Shown: piece after piece, positions 33,953-44,586 of the stretch | How the letters are laid out: every line of letters begins with the position of its first letter | How positions within the stretch are numbered: position 1 is the first letter of the stretch | Origin: Parasphingorhabdus sp. | GTDB lineage: Bacteria > Pseudomonadota > Alphaproteobacteria > Sphingomonadales > Sphingomonadaceae | Direction of reading: 5' to 3' | NCBI GenBank assembly: GCA_030373505.1 | Contig: JAUCYS010000010.1 | Coordinates: 1 to 64,000, forward strand | Length of the DNA: 64,000 bases | The notes under the pieces: model-generated | What the model was told of the DNA's origin: nothing | Database searches by the model: none | The model's input: the letters and a program-made list of their open reading frames with translations, nothing else | Program-made: the position numbers and the translations under genes

Positions 33953-34408
33953 ATGCGTACATATCTGGTGGTGATCGACGAGACCGACGAGGCCAGTCTG
34001 GCGCTGCGCTTTGCCTCGCGCCGGGCGATGAAGACGAACAGCGCGCTGCACATTCTGGCGCTGGTCGAGGCCGAGGATTTCGTCGCCTGGGGCGGCGTGC
34101 AGGCGACTCTGGAGGAGGAAGCCAAGAACCGGGCCGAGGCCCTCGTCTCCGGCGCCGCCGGAAGCCTGTTCGAGGAAACCGGCATCCGCCCCTCGATCAC
34201 CGTCAAGCAGGGCAAGGGTCCGAAGGTCGTGCGCGCGATGATGGACGAGGTCGACGGCCTGGCGGCGCTGGTTCTCGGTGCAGCGGCCACTGGCGCACCC
34301 GGGCCGCTGGTCAGCCATTTTGCCGCCACCGAGGCGGGCTCCCTGCCCTGCCCGGTGATGGTGGTGCCGGGTTCGCTGAGCAAGGAAGAGATCGACCGGC
34401 TAAGCTGA
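33953..34408 (+). CDS. Universal stress protein family (UspA domain)
   Basis: A 151-residue single UspA domain: 'TYLVVIDETDEASLALRFA' at the N-terminus, 'HILALVEAEDFVAWGG' and a C-terminal 'ALVLGAAATGAPGPLVSHF' followed by 'PCPVMVVPG', near the G-2x-G-9x-G(S/T) ATP-binding pattern but divergent from it. ATG at 33953 has AGGAGGAG just upstream, an unusually strong ribosome-binding site. Its end overlaps the convergent peroxiredoxin-like gene by nine bases. Confidence 0.9.
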   Translation: MRTYLVVIDETDEASLALRFASRRAMKTNSALHILALVEAEDFVAWGGVQATLEEEAKNRAEALVSGAAGSLFEETGIRPSITVKQGKGPKVVRAMMDEVDGLAALVLGAAATGAPGPLVSHFAATEAGSLPCPVMVVPGSLSKEEIDRLS

Positions 34409-34936
34409 TGCGTGCGCGGCCAGTGCGCCACGCGCCGGATAGCCCGACTCGATCGCATGGTCGATACCCTGCAGCAGCTGGTCGAGCGAGGGACGGGTGA
34501 ACGGCATGCTCTGGATGCTGGCAAAATAGAGCGTCTGGTCGGGCTTGACCAGCAGCAGCGCCGGTTCGGAAAACACCCGGGGCTCGTCGCTGCCGGGACG
34601 CCCGGACGAAATATAGAGGCCGAGGTCGCGGGCGAGACTTTCGCTGAGCCCATAGCCGATCATCAGATCCTCCAGGCGCCATTCCTCGGCCGCCTGTTGC
34701 GCCCGCTGCTTGCTGTCCATGCTGATCGCGACCACCGTGATGCCGCGCTTGGCAAAATCGCGCAGACGGTTCTGCAGATCGCGCAGTTGCATCTTGCAGA
34801 TCGGGCAATGCAGGCCGCGGTAAAAGAGCAGCAGGGTAAAATTGTCGCCGAGCCGCTGGCTCAGCTGAAACTTGCCGCCGTCCGTCATCGGAACGGTAAA
34901 ATCGGGGACGGCTCTGGCAGGGAGAAGGCGGGACAT
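34400..34936 (-). CDS. AhpC/TSA-type peroxiredoxin-like protein
   Basis: A 178-residue thioredoxin-fold protein with 'LLFYRGLHCPICKMQLRDLQ' placing a CxxC pair where the peroxidatic cysteine of AhpC/TSA proteins lies, 'PDFTVPMTDGG' before it and 'GRPGSDEPRVFSEPALLLV' after it. It may reduce peroxides or act as a thiol oxidoreductase. ATG at 34936 was preferred to one 42 bases upstream, which adds a basic unrelated segment. Confidence 0.88.
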   Translation of the reverse strand: MSRLLPARAVPDFTVPMTDGGKFQLSQRLGDNFTLLLFYRGLHCPICKMQLRDLQNRLRDFAKRGITVVAISMDSKQRAQQAAEEWRLEDLMIGYGLSESLARDLGLYISSGRPGSDEPRVFSEPALLLVKPDQTLYFASIQSMPFTRPSLDQLLQGIDHAIESGYPARGALAAHASA

Positions 34937-35008
34937 TGGGGGGAGGATTCCTTTGCGATTGAATCTGCCCCTATTCAAGCCGAGTAGCGGTCCCGATACA
35001 ATGAAATT

Positions 35009-37303
35009 TTACTTGCGCCGCTTCTTGCCCATATGGCCGCGGACATTGGCCGGCTTTCCCGGCTTGCCCTTGCGGTGCGGCTTGCCCTTGCCCGGGCGAC
35101 GCGGGGCCGGGCGGCCCGGCATATGGTTGGCACCCTCGGCCAGTTCGAACAGCAGGCTGCCGGTGGCGGCATTGGCCTCGACCAGGCGCAGCTCGATCTT
35201 CTGTCCGATATTATAGGTGGTGCCGCTGTCCATGCCGGTCAGCTGCTGTTTCGACTCGTCATAGTCGAACCGTTCCGAGCCAAGCGTGCGGACCGGAACC
35301 AGTCCATCGCCGCCCAGTTCCTCGACGGTGGCGAAGAAGCCGAAATTCTGGACGCCGGTGATCCGGCATTTGACGACCTCGCCAACCCGGTTCGCCAGAT
35401 GCGCCGAGATATAGCGGTCGATGGTTTCCCATTCCGCCTTCATCGCCCGGCGTTCGAGCTTCGAGATTTTTTCCGAGATCAGCTCAAGCCGCGCGGCCTC
35501 TTCCTTGCCCAGGCCCGAATAGGCGGGGATAGCTTCATTGTCCGGCACCGGCTGTTCCAGCTTGCAGGCGCTGACCAGCGCGCGGTGGACGATCAGGTCG
35601 GCATAGCGGCGGATCGGGCTGGTGAAATGGGCGTAGCTGCCGAGCGACAGGCCGAAATGGCCCATGTTGGTGTGGCCATAATAGGCCTGGGTCTGGCTGC
35701 GCAATATCTGTTCCATGACCAGCGGCAGCAGCAGTTCGTCGTCGACCTGCTCGATCAGATTGTTGAACACCGCCGGCTTGATCACCTGGCCCATGGCAAA
35801 GCTCATGTCGAAGGTCTTGAGATAGTCCTTGAGCGCGATCAGCTTCTCGCGCGACGGGGTTTCGTGGACACGATAGATGACCGGCGATTTTTTCGATTCC
35901 AGCATCTTCGCCGCCGCGACATTGGCGACGATCATATAATCCTCGACCACGCGGTGGGCGTCGAGCCGCTCGCGGATCGCGATCTCGACAATCTTGCCCT
36001 GATCGTCCAGCACCACGCGTTTTTCCGGCAGATCGAGATTGAGCGGCTCGCGCTCGTCGCGCGCCTTGGCGAGCAGCTTCCAGCAGGCCCAGAGCGGCTC
36101 GAGCGCCTTGCTTTTCAGCGGATGGTCGAGCTTGCCGTCCATCGCCGCCTGCGCGTCCTCATAGGCAATATTGCCGGCCAGCCTGACAATCGCGCGGGTA
36201 AAGCGGGAGGCGATCACCTGCCCCTTGGCATTGATCGTGACATGGCAGACCAGCGACGCCCGGTCGACGCCCTGCTTCAGCGAGCAGACATCGGTCGACA
36301 AAGCTTCCGGCAGCATCGGCACGACGCGGTCGGGGAAATAGACGCTGTTGCCGCGCTTGTAGGCTTCCCGGTCGAGCTTGCTGCCCGAGCGGACATAATA
36401 AGAAACATCGGCGATGGCGATCAGCGCCCTGAAGCCGCCCTTGTTGTCCGGACTGTCATCCGGCTCTGCCCAGATCGCATCATCGTGGTCGCGGGCATCG
36501 GCGGGATCGATGGCGACAATCGGCAGATGGCGAAGATCCTCGCGCTTATCCTCCGATACCGGCAATTTGGTTGCCTGTTCGGCTTCCTCGATCACGGCAT
36601 CGGGAAAATGCAGGGGGATTTCGAACTTGTGGATCGCGATCAGGCTGAACGACTTGGGCGCAAACGGATCGCCGAGGATTTCCTTGACCCGCGCCTTGAC
36701 CTCGGAACCGCGCTTGACCGGTTCGGCCAGCACCAGATTGCCCGGCTCCGCCTCGCCCAGATCGAGGATCGCGGTGCTGCGGCGGATCTTGCGGTCGACG
36801 GGCTTCAACCAGTAGCGGTCGCGCTCGTCCTTTTCGACAATGCCCATCAGCATCTCGGCGCTCTGGGCCAGCTTTTTCATCAGGAAGGCGACATGGCCCC
36901 GCCCGCGCTCTTCGGTCCGGGCCAGAATCCGGTCGCCGATTGCCAGCGCGGCACGCCGGCCCTTTTCCTTGATCCGCAGTTTTGGCGCGGGGGCGCTCTC
37001 GGCTTCCCATTTTTCCGGAATGCCGATCGCCTCGTTGCCATCGATTTCGACGATTTTGAGAACCGTAACTTTTGGAATGCCGCCCATTTTATGAAAAGCC
37101 CGCCCCGGAGTGCTGTCGATAAGGCCTTCATCGGCCATATCCTTGAGCAGAGCCTTTAGCGCAATTTTGTCCGAACCCCGCAAACCAAATGCCTTGGCAA
37201 TTTCGCGCTTGCCGACTTCCTTGTCGGATCGCTCGATAAGATCAAGAATCTGCTTGCGCGTCGGAACCTGTTTCGGTTTGTGGGTTTTCTTCGGACCGGC
37301 CAT
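35009..37303 (-). CDS. rnr: Ribonuclease R
   Basis: RNase R is a processive 3'-5' exoribonuclease that degrades structured RNA. The 764-residue protein has an N-terminal winged-helix (about 15-80), cold-shock domains, the RNB catalytic domain with 'AIDPADARDHDDAIWAE' (the metal-binding Asp set), 'ADVSYYVRSGSKLDREAY', and 'YAHFTSPIRRYADLIVHR', then an S1 domain ('VGEVVKCRITGVQNFGFF') and a Lys/Arg/Gly-rich tail. ATG at 37303 shares one base with the proS stop (TGATG), so the two are coupled. Confidence 0.97.
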   Translation of the reverse strand: MAGPKKTHKPKQVPTRKQILDLIERSDKEVGKREIAKAFGLRGSDKIALKALLKDMADEGLIDSTPGRAFHKMGGIPKVTVLKIVEIDGNEAIGIPEKWEAESAPAPKLRIKEKGRRAALAIGDRILARTEERGRGHVAFLMKKLAQSAEMLMGIVEKDERDRYWLKPVDRKIRRSTAILDLGEAEPGNLVLAEPVKRGSEVKARVKEILGDPFAPKSFSLIAIHKFEIPLHFPDAVIEEAEQATKLPVSEDKREDLRHLPIVAIDPADARDHDDAIWAEPDDSPDNKGGFRALIAIADVSYYVRSGSKLDREAYKRGNSVYFPDRVVPMLPEALSTDVCSLKQGVDRASLVCHVTINAKGQVIASRFTRAIVRLAGNIAYEDAQAAMDGKLDHPLKSKALEPLWACWKLLAKARDEREPLNLDLPEKRVVLDDQGKIVEIAIRERLDAHRVVEDYMIVANVAAAKMLESKKSPVIYRVHETPSREKLIALKDYLKTFDMSFAMGQVIKPAVFNNLIEQVDDELLLPLVMEQILRSQTQAYYGHTNMGHFGLSLGSYAHFTSPIRRYADLIVHRALVSACKLEQPVPDNEAIPAYSGLGKEEAARLELISEKISKLERRAMKAEWETIDRYISAHLANRVGEVVKCRITGVQNFGFFATVEELGGDGLVPVRTLGSERFDYDESKQQLTGMDSGTTYNIGQKIELRLVEANAATGSLLFELAEGANHMPGRPAPRRPGKGKPHRKGKPGKPANVRGHMGKKRRK

Positions 37304-38838
37304 CAATAAGCTTTGCCGATGATGATCCGTTCATCAGCCGGTTTGCCGCTGAAGATGCAATTGCCATCAACGGCGTCGGCATCCACCGGTACATTGCGGA
37401 AGGTGAGCTTCAGCTTCTTGAGCCGCTCTTCGATCGCTTCCAGCTCGTCACCGCTCGCCTTGCACCATTGCACTTCCAGCCAGCCCGGATATTTCTTGTT
37501 TTCCTTGTAGAAGCGCTCGACATCCGACCAATGTTCGATGCCGCGGGTGATATTGCTGTCCAGTCGCTCTTTGGCTTCGCCATGCAGCGCCGCCTGGATT
37601 TCCTCCAGCAGCGCCGGAATCTCCGGCAGGAATTCATCCTTGGCGAGAAACTTCGTGTCCAGCTTGCCGCTGTCCTGATAGAGCGCGTCGCGGCGGATCA
37701 TCGCGACCTTGCCCTCGGCCATGTCGCGCGGTCCGATTTCGAGAATGACCGGCGCGCCTTTCTTGACCCAGGACCAGCGCTTGGTCTGGGTCTTGGCACC
37801 GCTGATATCGAGCTTGACCCGAACGGCCTCGTCAAAGGCTCTCAGCCCGGCAATTTCCTTTGCCAGCGCCTTGCAATAATCGAGCACTTCCTCATCTTCC
37901 GGCTTGTCGCGCAGCATCGGCACGATCACCACCTGATAGGGCGCGATCAGCGGCGGCACGCGCATGCCGTCATCGTCGCCGTGAGTCATGATGACCCCGC
38001 CAATCATGCGGGTCGAGGTTCCCCAGCTGGTGGTATAGGCGAACTGGAATTCGCCTTCCTTGTCTTGGAAGCGGATATTCTGAGCCTTGCTGAAGGTCTG
38101 GCCAAGGAAATGGCTGGTACCAGCCTGAAGCGCCTTGCCGTCCTGCATCATCGCCTCGATCGAATAGGTCGCGTCGGCACCGGGGAAACGTTCATTCTCC
38201 GGCTTCTCTCCGGCAACGACCGGCATCGCCAGCACATTTTCGGAAAATTCCCGGTACATCTCGAGGATGTTCAGCGTCTCTTCCATCGCCTCGGCCTTCG
38301 ACGCATGCGCCGTATGGCCTTCCTGCCAGAGAAATTCGCTGGTCCGCAGAAACATCCGGGTGCGCATTTCCCAGCGCACGACATTGGCCCACTGGTTGAT
38401 CATCACCGGCAGATCGCGCCAGCTCTGCACCCAGCGGGCAAAGGCGGTACCGATCACGGTTTCCGAGGTCGGGCGGACCACCAGCGGCTCTTCCAGCTTC
38501 GCCTCGGGATCGACGATCAGTCCGCCGTCCTCGCCTTTCGTCAGCCGGTGATGCGTGACCACCGCCATTTCCTTGGCAAAGCCGTCTACATGCTCGGCTT
38601 CCTTGGCAAAATAGCTGAGCGGAATGAACAGCGGGAAATAGCAATTTTCATGGCCGGTGGCCTTGATCCGCTGGTCCATCAGATATTGCACCCGTTCCCA
38701 GATGCCATAGCCCCAGGGGCGCATGATCATGCAGCCGCGCACGCCGGATTCCTCGGCAAGGTCGGCTTCGCTAATGACTTGTTGGTACCATCCCGCAAAA
38801 TCATCTTCACGGGTGATGGACAGAGCATTTTTCTTCAC
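37303..38838 (-). CDS. proS: Prolyl-tRNA synthetase, eukaryote/archaea-like type
   Basis: Charges tRNA-Pro. The 511-residue class II synthetase starts directly with the catalytic core ('DDFAGWYQQVISEADLAEES', 'GCMIMRPWGYGIWERVQ') and has motif 2 'QWANVVRWEMRTRMFLRTSE', 'FLWQEGHTAH' and motif 3 'GGVIMTHGDDDGMRVPP'. It has no INS editing domain between motifs 2 and 3 and ends in the C-terminal extension with terminal Tyr ('RIIIGKAY') typical of the eukaryotic/archaeal-like form; zinc cysteines of that domain are mostly lost. Start is GTG at 38838. Confidence 0.96.
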   Translation of the reverse strand: MKKNALSITREDDFAGWYQQVISEADLAEESGVRGCMIMRPWGYGIWERVQYLMDQRIKATGHENCYFPLFIPLSYFAKEAEHVDGFAKEMAVVTHHRLTKGEDGGLIVDPEAKLEEPLVVRPTSETVIGTAFARWVQSWRDLPVMINQWANVVRWEMRTRMFLRTSEFLWQEGHTAHASKAEAMEETLNILEMYREFSENVLAMPVVAGEKPENERFPGADATYSIEAMMQDGKALQAGTSHFLGQTFSKAQNIRFQDKEGEFQFAYTTSWGTSTRMIGGVIMTHGDDDGMRVPPLIAPYQVVIVPMLRDKPEDEEVLDYCKALAKEIAGLRAFDEAVRVKLDISGAKTQTKRWSWVKKGAPVILEIGPRDMAEGKVAMIRRDALYQDSGKLDTKFLAKDEFLPEIPALLEEIQAALHGEAKERLDSNITRGIEHWSDVERFYKENKKYPGWLEVQWCKASGDELEAIEERLKKLKLTFRNVPVDADAVDGNCIFSGKPADERIIIGKAY

Positions 38839-38870
38839 TTGGTTTTCCTGCGGATTATAGGTTCCGGTAT

Positions 38871-39488
38871 TCAGCTGTCGAGTTTGTCGATCTTCGACTG
38901 GATATCGGCGAGTTGCTGCTTCAGCGCCCTGATCTCCGCATCTTTGTCCGACACGTCCCCCTGCGCCTTGTCTTCATCTTCGGTGCCGCCATTGTGGCCA
39001 AGGCTCAGTGCCTTTTCAAACACGCCTGCCAGCGGACTGGCCTTCAGCGCATTTTCAAGCGCTTCCTGAAACTGTTTCTGGTTCTTGACCGCCATCTGGC
39101 CGAGCGGGTTCTTGTTGAGCGCGCCTTCGACAGCTTCCTGAAACTGTTTCTGGTTTTTGCGGAAATTGTCCATCGAGGCTTCAAGATAGGATGGCATCAA
39201 AGACTGCATGCTGTTGCCATACATCGAGATCAGTTGGCGGAGGAACTTGACCGGCAGCATCTGCTTGCCGCTGCTTTCCTCGTCGACAATGATCTGGGTC
39301 AGTACATTGTGCGTGATGTCTTCACCGGTCTTGGCATCGACAACGATAAAATCCTGGTCATGCCGGGTCATGTCAGCAAGAAAGTCGAGCGTGATATAGC
39401 TCGATGTCTGGGTGTTATAGAGTCGGCGATTGGCGTATTTCTTGATTACGATCGGATCGCCTGGGTTGTTGGTCTTGGACTTGGCCAT
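38871..39488 (-). CDS. phaR: Polyhydroxyalkanoate synthesis repressor PhaR
   Basis: PhaR represses phasin and its own gene and is released by PHA granules. The 205-residue protein opens with the DNA-binding domain 'VIKKYANRRLYNTQTSSYIT' and 'DMTRHDQDFIVVDAKTGEDI' and continues with the PHB-accumulation regulatory domain repeated twice ('NQKQFQEA...NALKASPL' and a parallel copy), ending in a coiled-coil 'EIRALKQQLADIQSKIDKL' that likely mediates oligomerisation. The upstream gap (39489-39678) is rich in TGC/GCA words that may be its operator. Confidence 0.94.
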   Translation of the reverse strand: MAKSKTNNPGDPIVIKKYANRRLYNTQTSSYITLDFLADMTRHDQDFIVVDAKTGEDITHNVLTQIIVDEESSGKQMLPVKFLRQLISMYGNSMQSLMPSYLEASMDNFRKNQKQFQEAVEGALNKNPLGQMAVKNQKQFQEALENALKASPLAGVFEKALSLGHNGGTEDEDKAQGDVSDKDAEIRALKQQLADIQSKIDKLDS

Positions 39489-39551
39489 ATCAGCTCCCGG
39501 TGAGTCAGAGATTCTGTTGTTGCTCTGTCAGTCCCACCATAAATATTTTAT

Positions 39552-39636
39552 GTTGCGATTGCACTAAACCTATTTGTGCATCGCCGCAACTTCTCTTGTT
39601 GTGCAGTGTTTTTGCGCAGCAATTTTTGATTGTGCA
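39552..39636. promoter_or_regulatory. TGC/GCA-rich cluster upstream of phaR, candidate PhaR operator
   Basis: The gap upstream of phaR holds repeated words: TTGCGATTGCAC (39553), TTTGTGCAT (39573), TTGTTGTGCAGTG (39597), TTTTGCGCAGCAA (39610) and GATTGTGCAT (39628). PhaR proteins are described as binding TGC/GCA-containing sites and repressing their own gene; the match here is by eye. Confidence 0.45.
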
Positions 39637-39678
39637 TCCGCGTTGTACTTCCACGGTGAACTATTCCCGTGGAGCTTG

Positions 39679-40734
39679 CTAGCTCCACTCCCTGGACAGG
39701 CGATTGCCAAGACCGGTAATCAGTTCATATTGCGACAATCCGGACTGGGCGGACGCAGTCGGCAGATCGTAGACGCAATCCACCCAGTCGCCTTCGCTAA
39801 GGCCCGGCGCGTGACTGAGATCGATCGCGACCATGTCCATCGACACTCGTCCAAGAACCGGCAGCTTCGCATCGCCATGCCGAAATATTCCGCGACCGGA
39901 AAAGCCGCGCAAATAGCCGTCGGCATAACCGATCGCCAGGATCGCTATCGGATGCGGGCAACAAGCAATATATTGCGCATTATAGCCGACCTTGTCACCG
40001 ACTTCGAGCGTACGGACCTGGATGATTTCCGCTTGCAATGCGGCGACCTGGCGGACCACCTTTTCCAATTCGGGCCGCTGAACGCCCCCGTATAGGGACA
40101 AGCCAGGCCGGGTAACATCAAAATGATAGTCCTCGCCCAGTGCGATCCCGGCGCTGTTGGCCAGGCTTGTCCGGCAGGCAGGCAGGATTTCCAGCGCGGC
40201 CTTGTAGCAGGCCAGCTGGTCCCTGTTCTGCGGTCCGTCCTCATCGGCGGAGGCAAGATGGCTCATGCCGATATCGATAGTCAGTCCGGTCAGGATATCC
40301 GGTTGCAGATCGGCGACATTGATGCCGAGACGATTCATGCCGCTGTTGATCATGAGATCACAGGGCCTTGCGGTCGGCAGCCAGCGCTGCACCTGTTCCA
40401 GACTGTTGAGCACGGGCTTTGCCGGCGACCGCGATGCAAAAGGCATGTCGGCTTTCTGAACCCCGTTGAGCACCGACACCGCGGCCTTGCCCGCAGTCAG
40501 ATCCTCGATCTCGCGCGCCTCCTGCCAATTGGCAACGAAAAAATCCTCGCAGCCGGCTGCCAGCAGACAGGAAACAACATCGCGCACGCCAAGACCATAG
40601 CCATTGGCCTTTACCGCAGCGCCAGCTTTCGCCTTCCCGGACAATCGGTCGAGCGCCGACCAGTTTGCGACCAGCGCAGCACGGTCGAGCTTCACTCTGG
40701 CGGTTGCCGGAATCGGGATATCGGGATCACTCAT
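39679..40734 (-). CDS. alr: Alanine racemase
   Basis: Alr makes D-alanine for peptidoglycan using PLP. The 351-residue enzyme has the PLP lysine region 'GAAVKANGYGLGVRDVV' near residue 40, the 'NSGMNRLG' loop, and the C-terminal domain with the second catalytic tyrosine in 'VGYNAQYIACCPHPIAILAIGYADGYLR' (its key motif being 'VGYNAQY') and 'RVSMDMVAIDLS'. ATG at 40734 lies 10 bases after the MFS transporter stop; a start 54 bases upstream would overlap that gene and adds an unrelated basic segment. Confidence 0.96.
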   Translation of the reverse strand: MSDPDIPIPATARVKLDRAALVANWSALDRLSGKAKAGAAVKANGYGLGVRDVVSCLLAAGCEDFFVANWQEAREIEDLTAGKAAVSVLNGVQKADMPFASRSPAKPVLNSLEQVQRWLPTARPCDLMINSGMNRLGINVADLQPDILTGLTIDIGMSHLASADEDGPQNRDQLACYKAALEILPACRTSLANSAGIALGEDYHFDVTRPGLSLYGGVQRPELEKVVRQVAALQAEIIQVRTLEVGDKVGYNAQYIACCPHPIAILAIGYADGYLRGFSGRGIFRHGDAKLPVLGRVSMDMVAIDLSHAPGLSEGDWVDCVYDLPTASAQSGLSQYELITGLGNRLSREWS

Positions 40735-40744
40735 GAATCGAGCG

Positions 40745-42391
40745 TTAGGGCTTTTGTCGGCCTTCGTCGAGCGCCGCTTCCGGGTCATTGGGTATGCCCC
40801 ACCAGCCTACAAGCAGTGCAATGAACACGAATATCCACGTGTACCAGAGACCGGCATAGACATCGCCCGACCGCGCCACGATATAGCCGGCGATCAGCGG
40901 CAGGAACCCGCCGAAATAGCCCGCACCGATATGATAGGGTATCGACATCGAACTGTAGCGGATCTTCGCGGGGAACATTTCCGCCAGCAGCGCTGCAACA
41001 GAACCATAGTTCATTGCGCTCAGCGCCCCGAGGACCATCAACACACCGACTATGCCCGCCAGCGCCAGCGTCGAAGGCTGGCGATCGGCAAAATCATAGC
41101 CATGGGCCATGAGGCTGGATTCAAGGGCCCGCTTGCGATCGGCGGAGCTTGCCGACAGCGTTTTAGCGACAGGCAGCTCGGTGCCACCGACGGTCACCCG
41201 CAGCTCTTCTGCCTCGACCACATCATAGGGAACGCCGCTGGCGGTCAGCGCTTCGAGTATCTTTCCGCAATCACTGGGCGTGCTGCCGACAAGATCGGCA
41301 AAGGGATCGGTGCTGCACTGCTGGCCTGCGACCTGCACCGGTGCGCTTTTCGCGCTGTCCCACAGGCCGGGATTGGCGAGATGGCCCAGCGCCCAGAAGC
41401 AGGGAAAAAGCAGCACAAGGATCAGGATATTGCCGATGATGATCGGTTTCTTGCGCCCCACCCTGTCCGACCATTTACCGACAAACAGATAGAAGGACAT
41501 GGCGACCAGGCCGGCGATGAATACCAGTATCTCCACGGTCAGCTCGTCCACCCGCATCGGCCCGCGCAGAAAGGACAGGCCGGAGAAAAAGGCCGTATAC
41601 CAGATGGTGGTAAGACCTCCGGTTATGCCGAACAGCGCCACAAATATGCGCTTCTTGTTGCCGGGATAGGTAAAGCTTTCGGTGAAGGGATTGCCCGACA
41701 TCTTGCCCGCTTCCTTCATCGCCCGGAACACCGGGCTTTCCGACAGCTTGAGCCGCATCCACAGCGAAATTGCCAGCAGGACGATCGACAGCAGGAAGGG
41801 CACCCGCCAGCCCCATGCGGCAAATTCCTCCGGCGGAATCAGGAAGCGGCAGCTCAGCACAACGGCGATGCTGAGCACGAACCCGCCAGCGACGCTCGCC
41901 TGGATGAAACTTGTATAGAAGCCGCGTTTTTCCCTTGGCGCATGTTCAGCGACATAGATGGCGGCCCCGCCATATTCGCCGCCGAGCGCGAGGCCCTGAA
42001 TGATCCGCAGCAGGATCACGATCACCGGTGCCGCAATCCCGATGCTGGCGGCTCCCGGAATCAGGCCGACGCCGGCAGTGGCAATGCCCATCAGGGTCAC
42101 CGTCACCAGAAACGTATACTTGCGACCGAGCTTGTCACCGAGATAGCCGAAGAGAATGGCGCCAAGCGGGCGAAAGCCGAAGCCGATGGCAAATCCGGCC
42201 CATACCAGCAGCAATTGCAGCGTCTCGTTTTCGGAAGGAAAAAAGGCCGCGCCGATCAGCGATGCCAGCGTGCCGTAGATGAAGAAATCATACCATTCGA
42301 AAATAGTGCCTGCGGACGAGGCGGCGATGACCAGACGAATCTCTTTCTGCGTCGGTTCCCGCTGCCCCGCCATTGCGACTTCACTGGCCAT
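40745..42391 (-). CDS. MFS transporter, metabolite:H+ symporter (MHS) type
   Basis: A 548-residue inner-membrane protein with 12 predicted helices and the MHS signature blocks 'EWYDFFIYGTLASLIGAAFF', 'RPLGAILFGYLGDKLGRKY' and 'ALGGEYGGAAIYVAEHAP'. MHS porters carry organic acids such as dicarboxylates or compatible solutes with protons. An unusual hydrophilic stretch of about 95 residues with two cysteines ('GQQCSTDPFADLVGSTPSDC') lies between two C-terminal helices, likely in the periplasm. It is 23 bases downstream of pccA in the same direction, which hints at propionate-related cargo, and is followed by alr. Confidence 0.92.
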   Translation of the reverse strand: MASEVAMAGQREPTQKEIRLVIAASSAGTIFEWYDFFIYGTLASLIGAAFFPSENETLQLLLVWAGFAIGFGFRPLGAILFGYLGDKLGRKYTFLVTVTLMGIATAGVGLIPGAASIGIAAPVIVILLRIIQGLALGGEYGGAAIYVAEHAPREKRGFYTSFIQASVAGGFVLSIAVVLSCRFLIPPEEFAAWGWRVPFLLSIVLLAISLWMRLKLSESPVFRAMKEAGKMSGNPFTESFTYPGNKKRIFVALFGITGGLTTIWYTAFFSGLSFLRGPMRVDELTVEILVFIAGLVAMSFYLFVGKWSDRVGRKKPIIIGNILILVLLFPCFWALGHLANPGLWDSAKSAPVQVAGQQCSTDPFADLVGSTPSDCGKILEALTASGVPYDVVEAEELRVTVGGTELPVAKTLSASSADRKRALESSLMAHGYDFADRQPSTLALAGIVGVLMVLGALSAMNYGSVAALLAEMFPAKIRYSSMSIPYHIGAGYFGGFLPLIAGYIVARSGDVYAGLWYTWIFVFIALLVGWWGIPNDPEAALDEGRQKP

Positions 42392-42414
42392 CCATTGCCC
42401 TCCCCCAGGCGATT

Positions 42415-44385
<1,971 letters not shown>

Positions 44386-44586
44386 TTAGGCTGTTTTCTT
44401 TCGGATTATCAAAAAGGTAAGGACTATCCATATTGTTGAAGTTGTCACCACAACAATTTCAAAAACGGGCATCCCGGTGATCAATGGTAATTCATAGGCT
44501 GCACCAGCGAGCAGCCAAAGCGGTCCACAAAATAATAGCCACGCAAACGTGAACCATGAAAGTGCGATCCACTTTTCCGCTTTCAC
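44386..44586 (-). CDS. Small two-helix membrane protein of unknown function
   Basis: A 66-residue protein with two hydrophobic helices (about residues 7-29 '[20 protein letters not shown]' and 40-60 '[20 protein letters not shown]') and a short basic C-terminus. GTG start at 44586 overlaps the bioB stop (GTGA), and its stop abuts the pccA start, so it is embedded in the operon by translational coupling and is probably real. No family recognised. It may be a membrane tether or uptake helper for the carboxylase; that is a guess. Confidence 0.7.
   Translation of the reverse strand: MKAEKWIALSWFTFAWLLFCGPLWLLAGAAYELPLITGMPVFEIVVVTTSTIWIVLTFLIIRKKTA

Noticed and set aside
35033-37159. 708-codon open frame opposite rnr
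   Set aside because: Mirror frame of a strongly supported gene; no motif, no ribosome-binding context.
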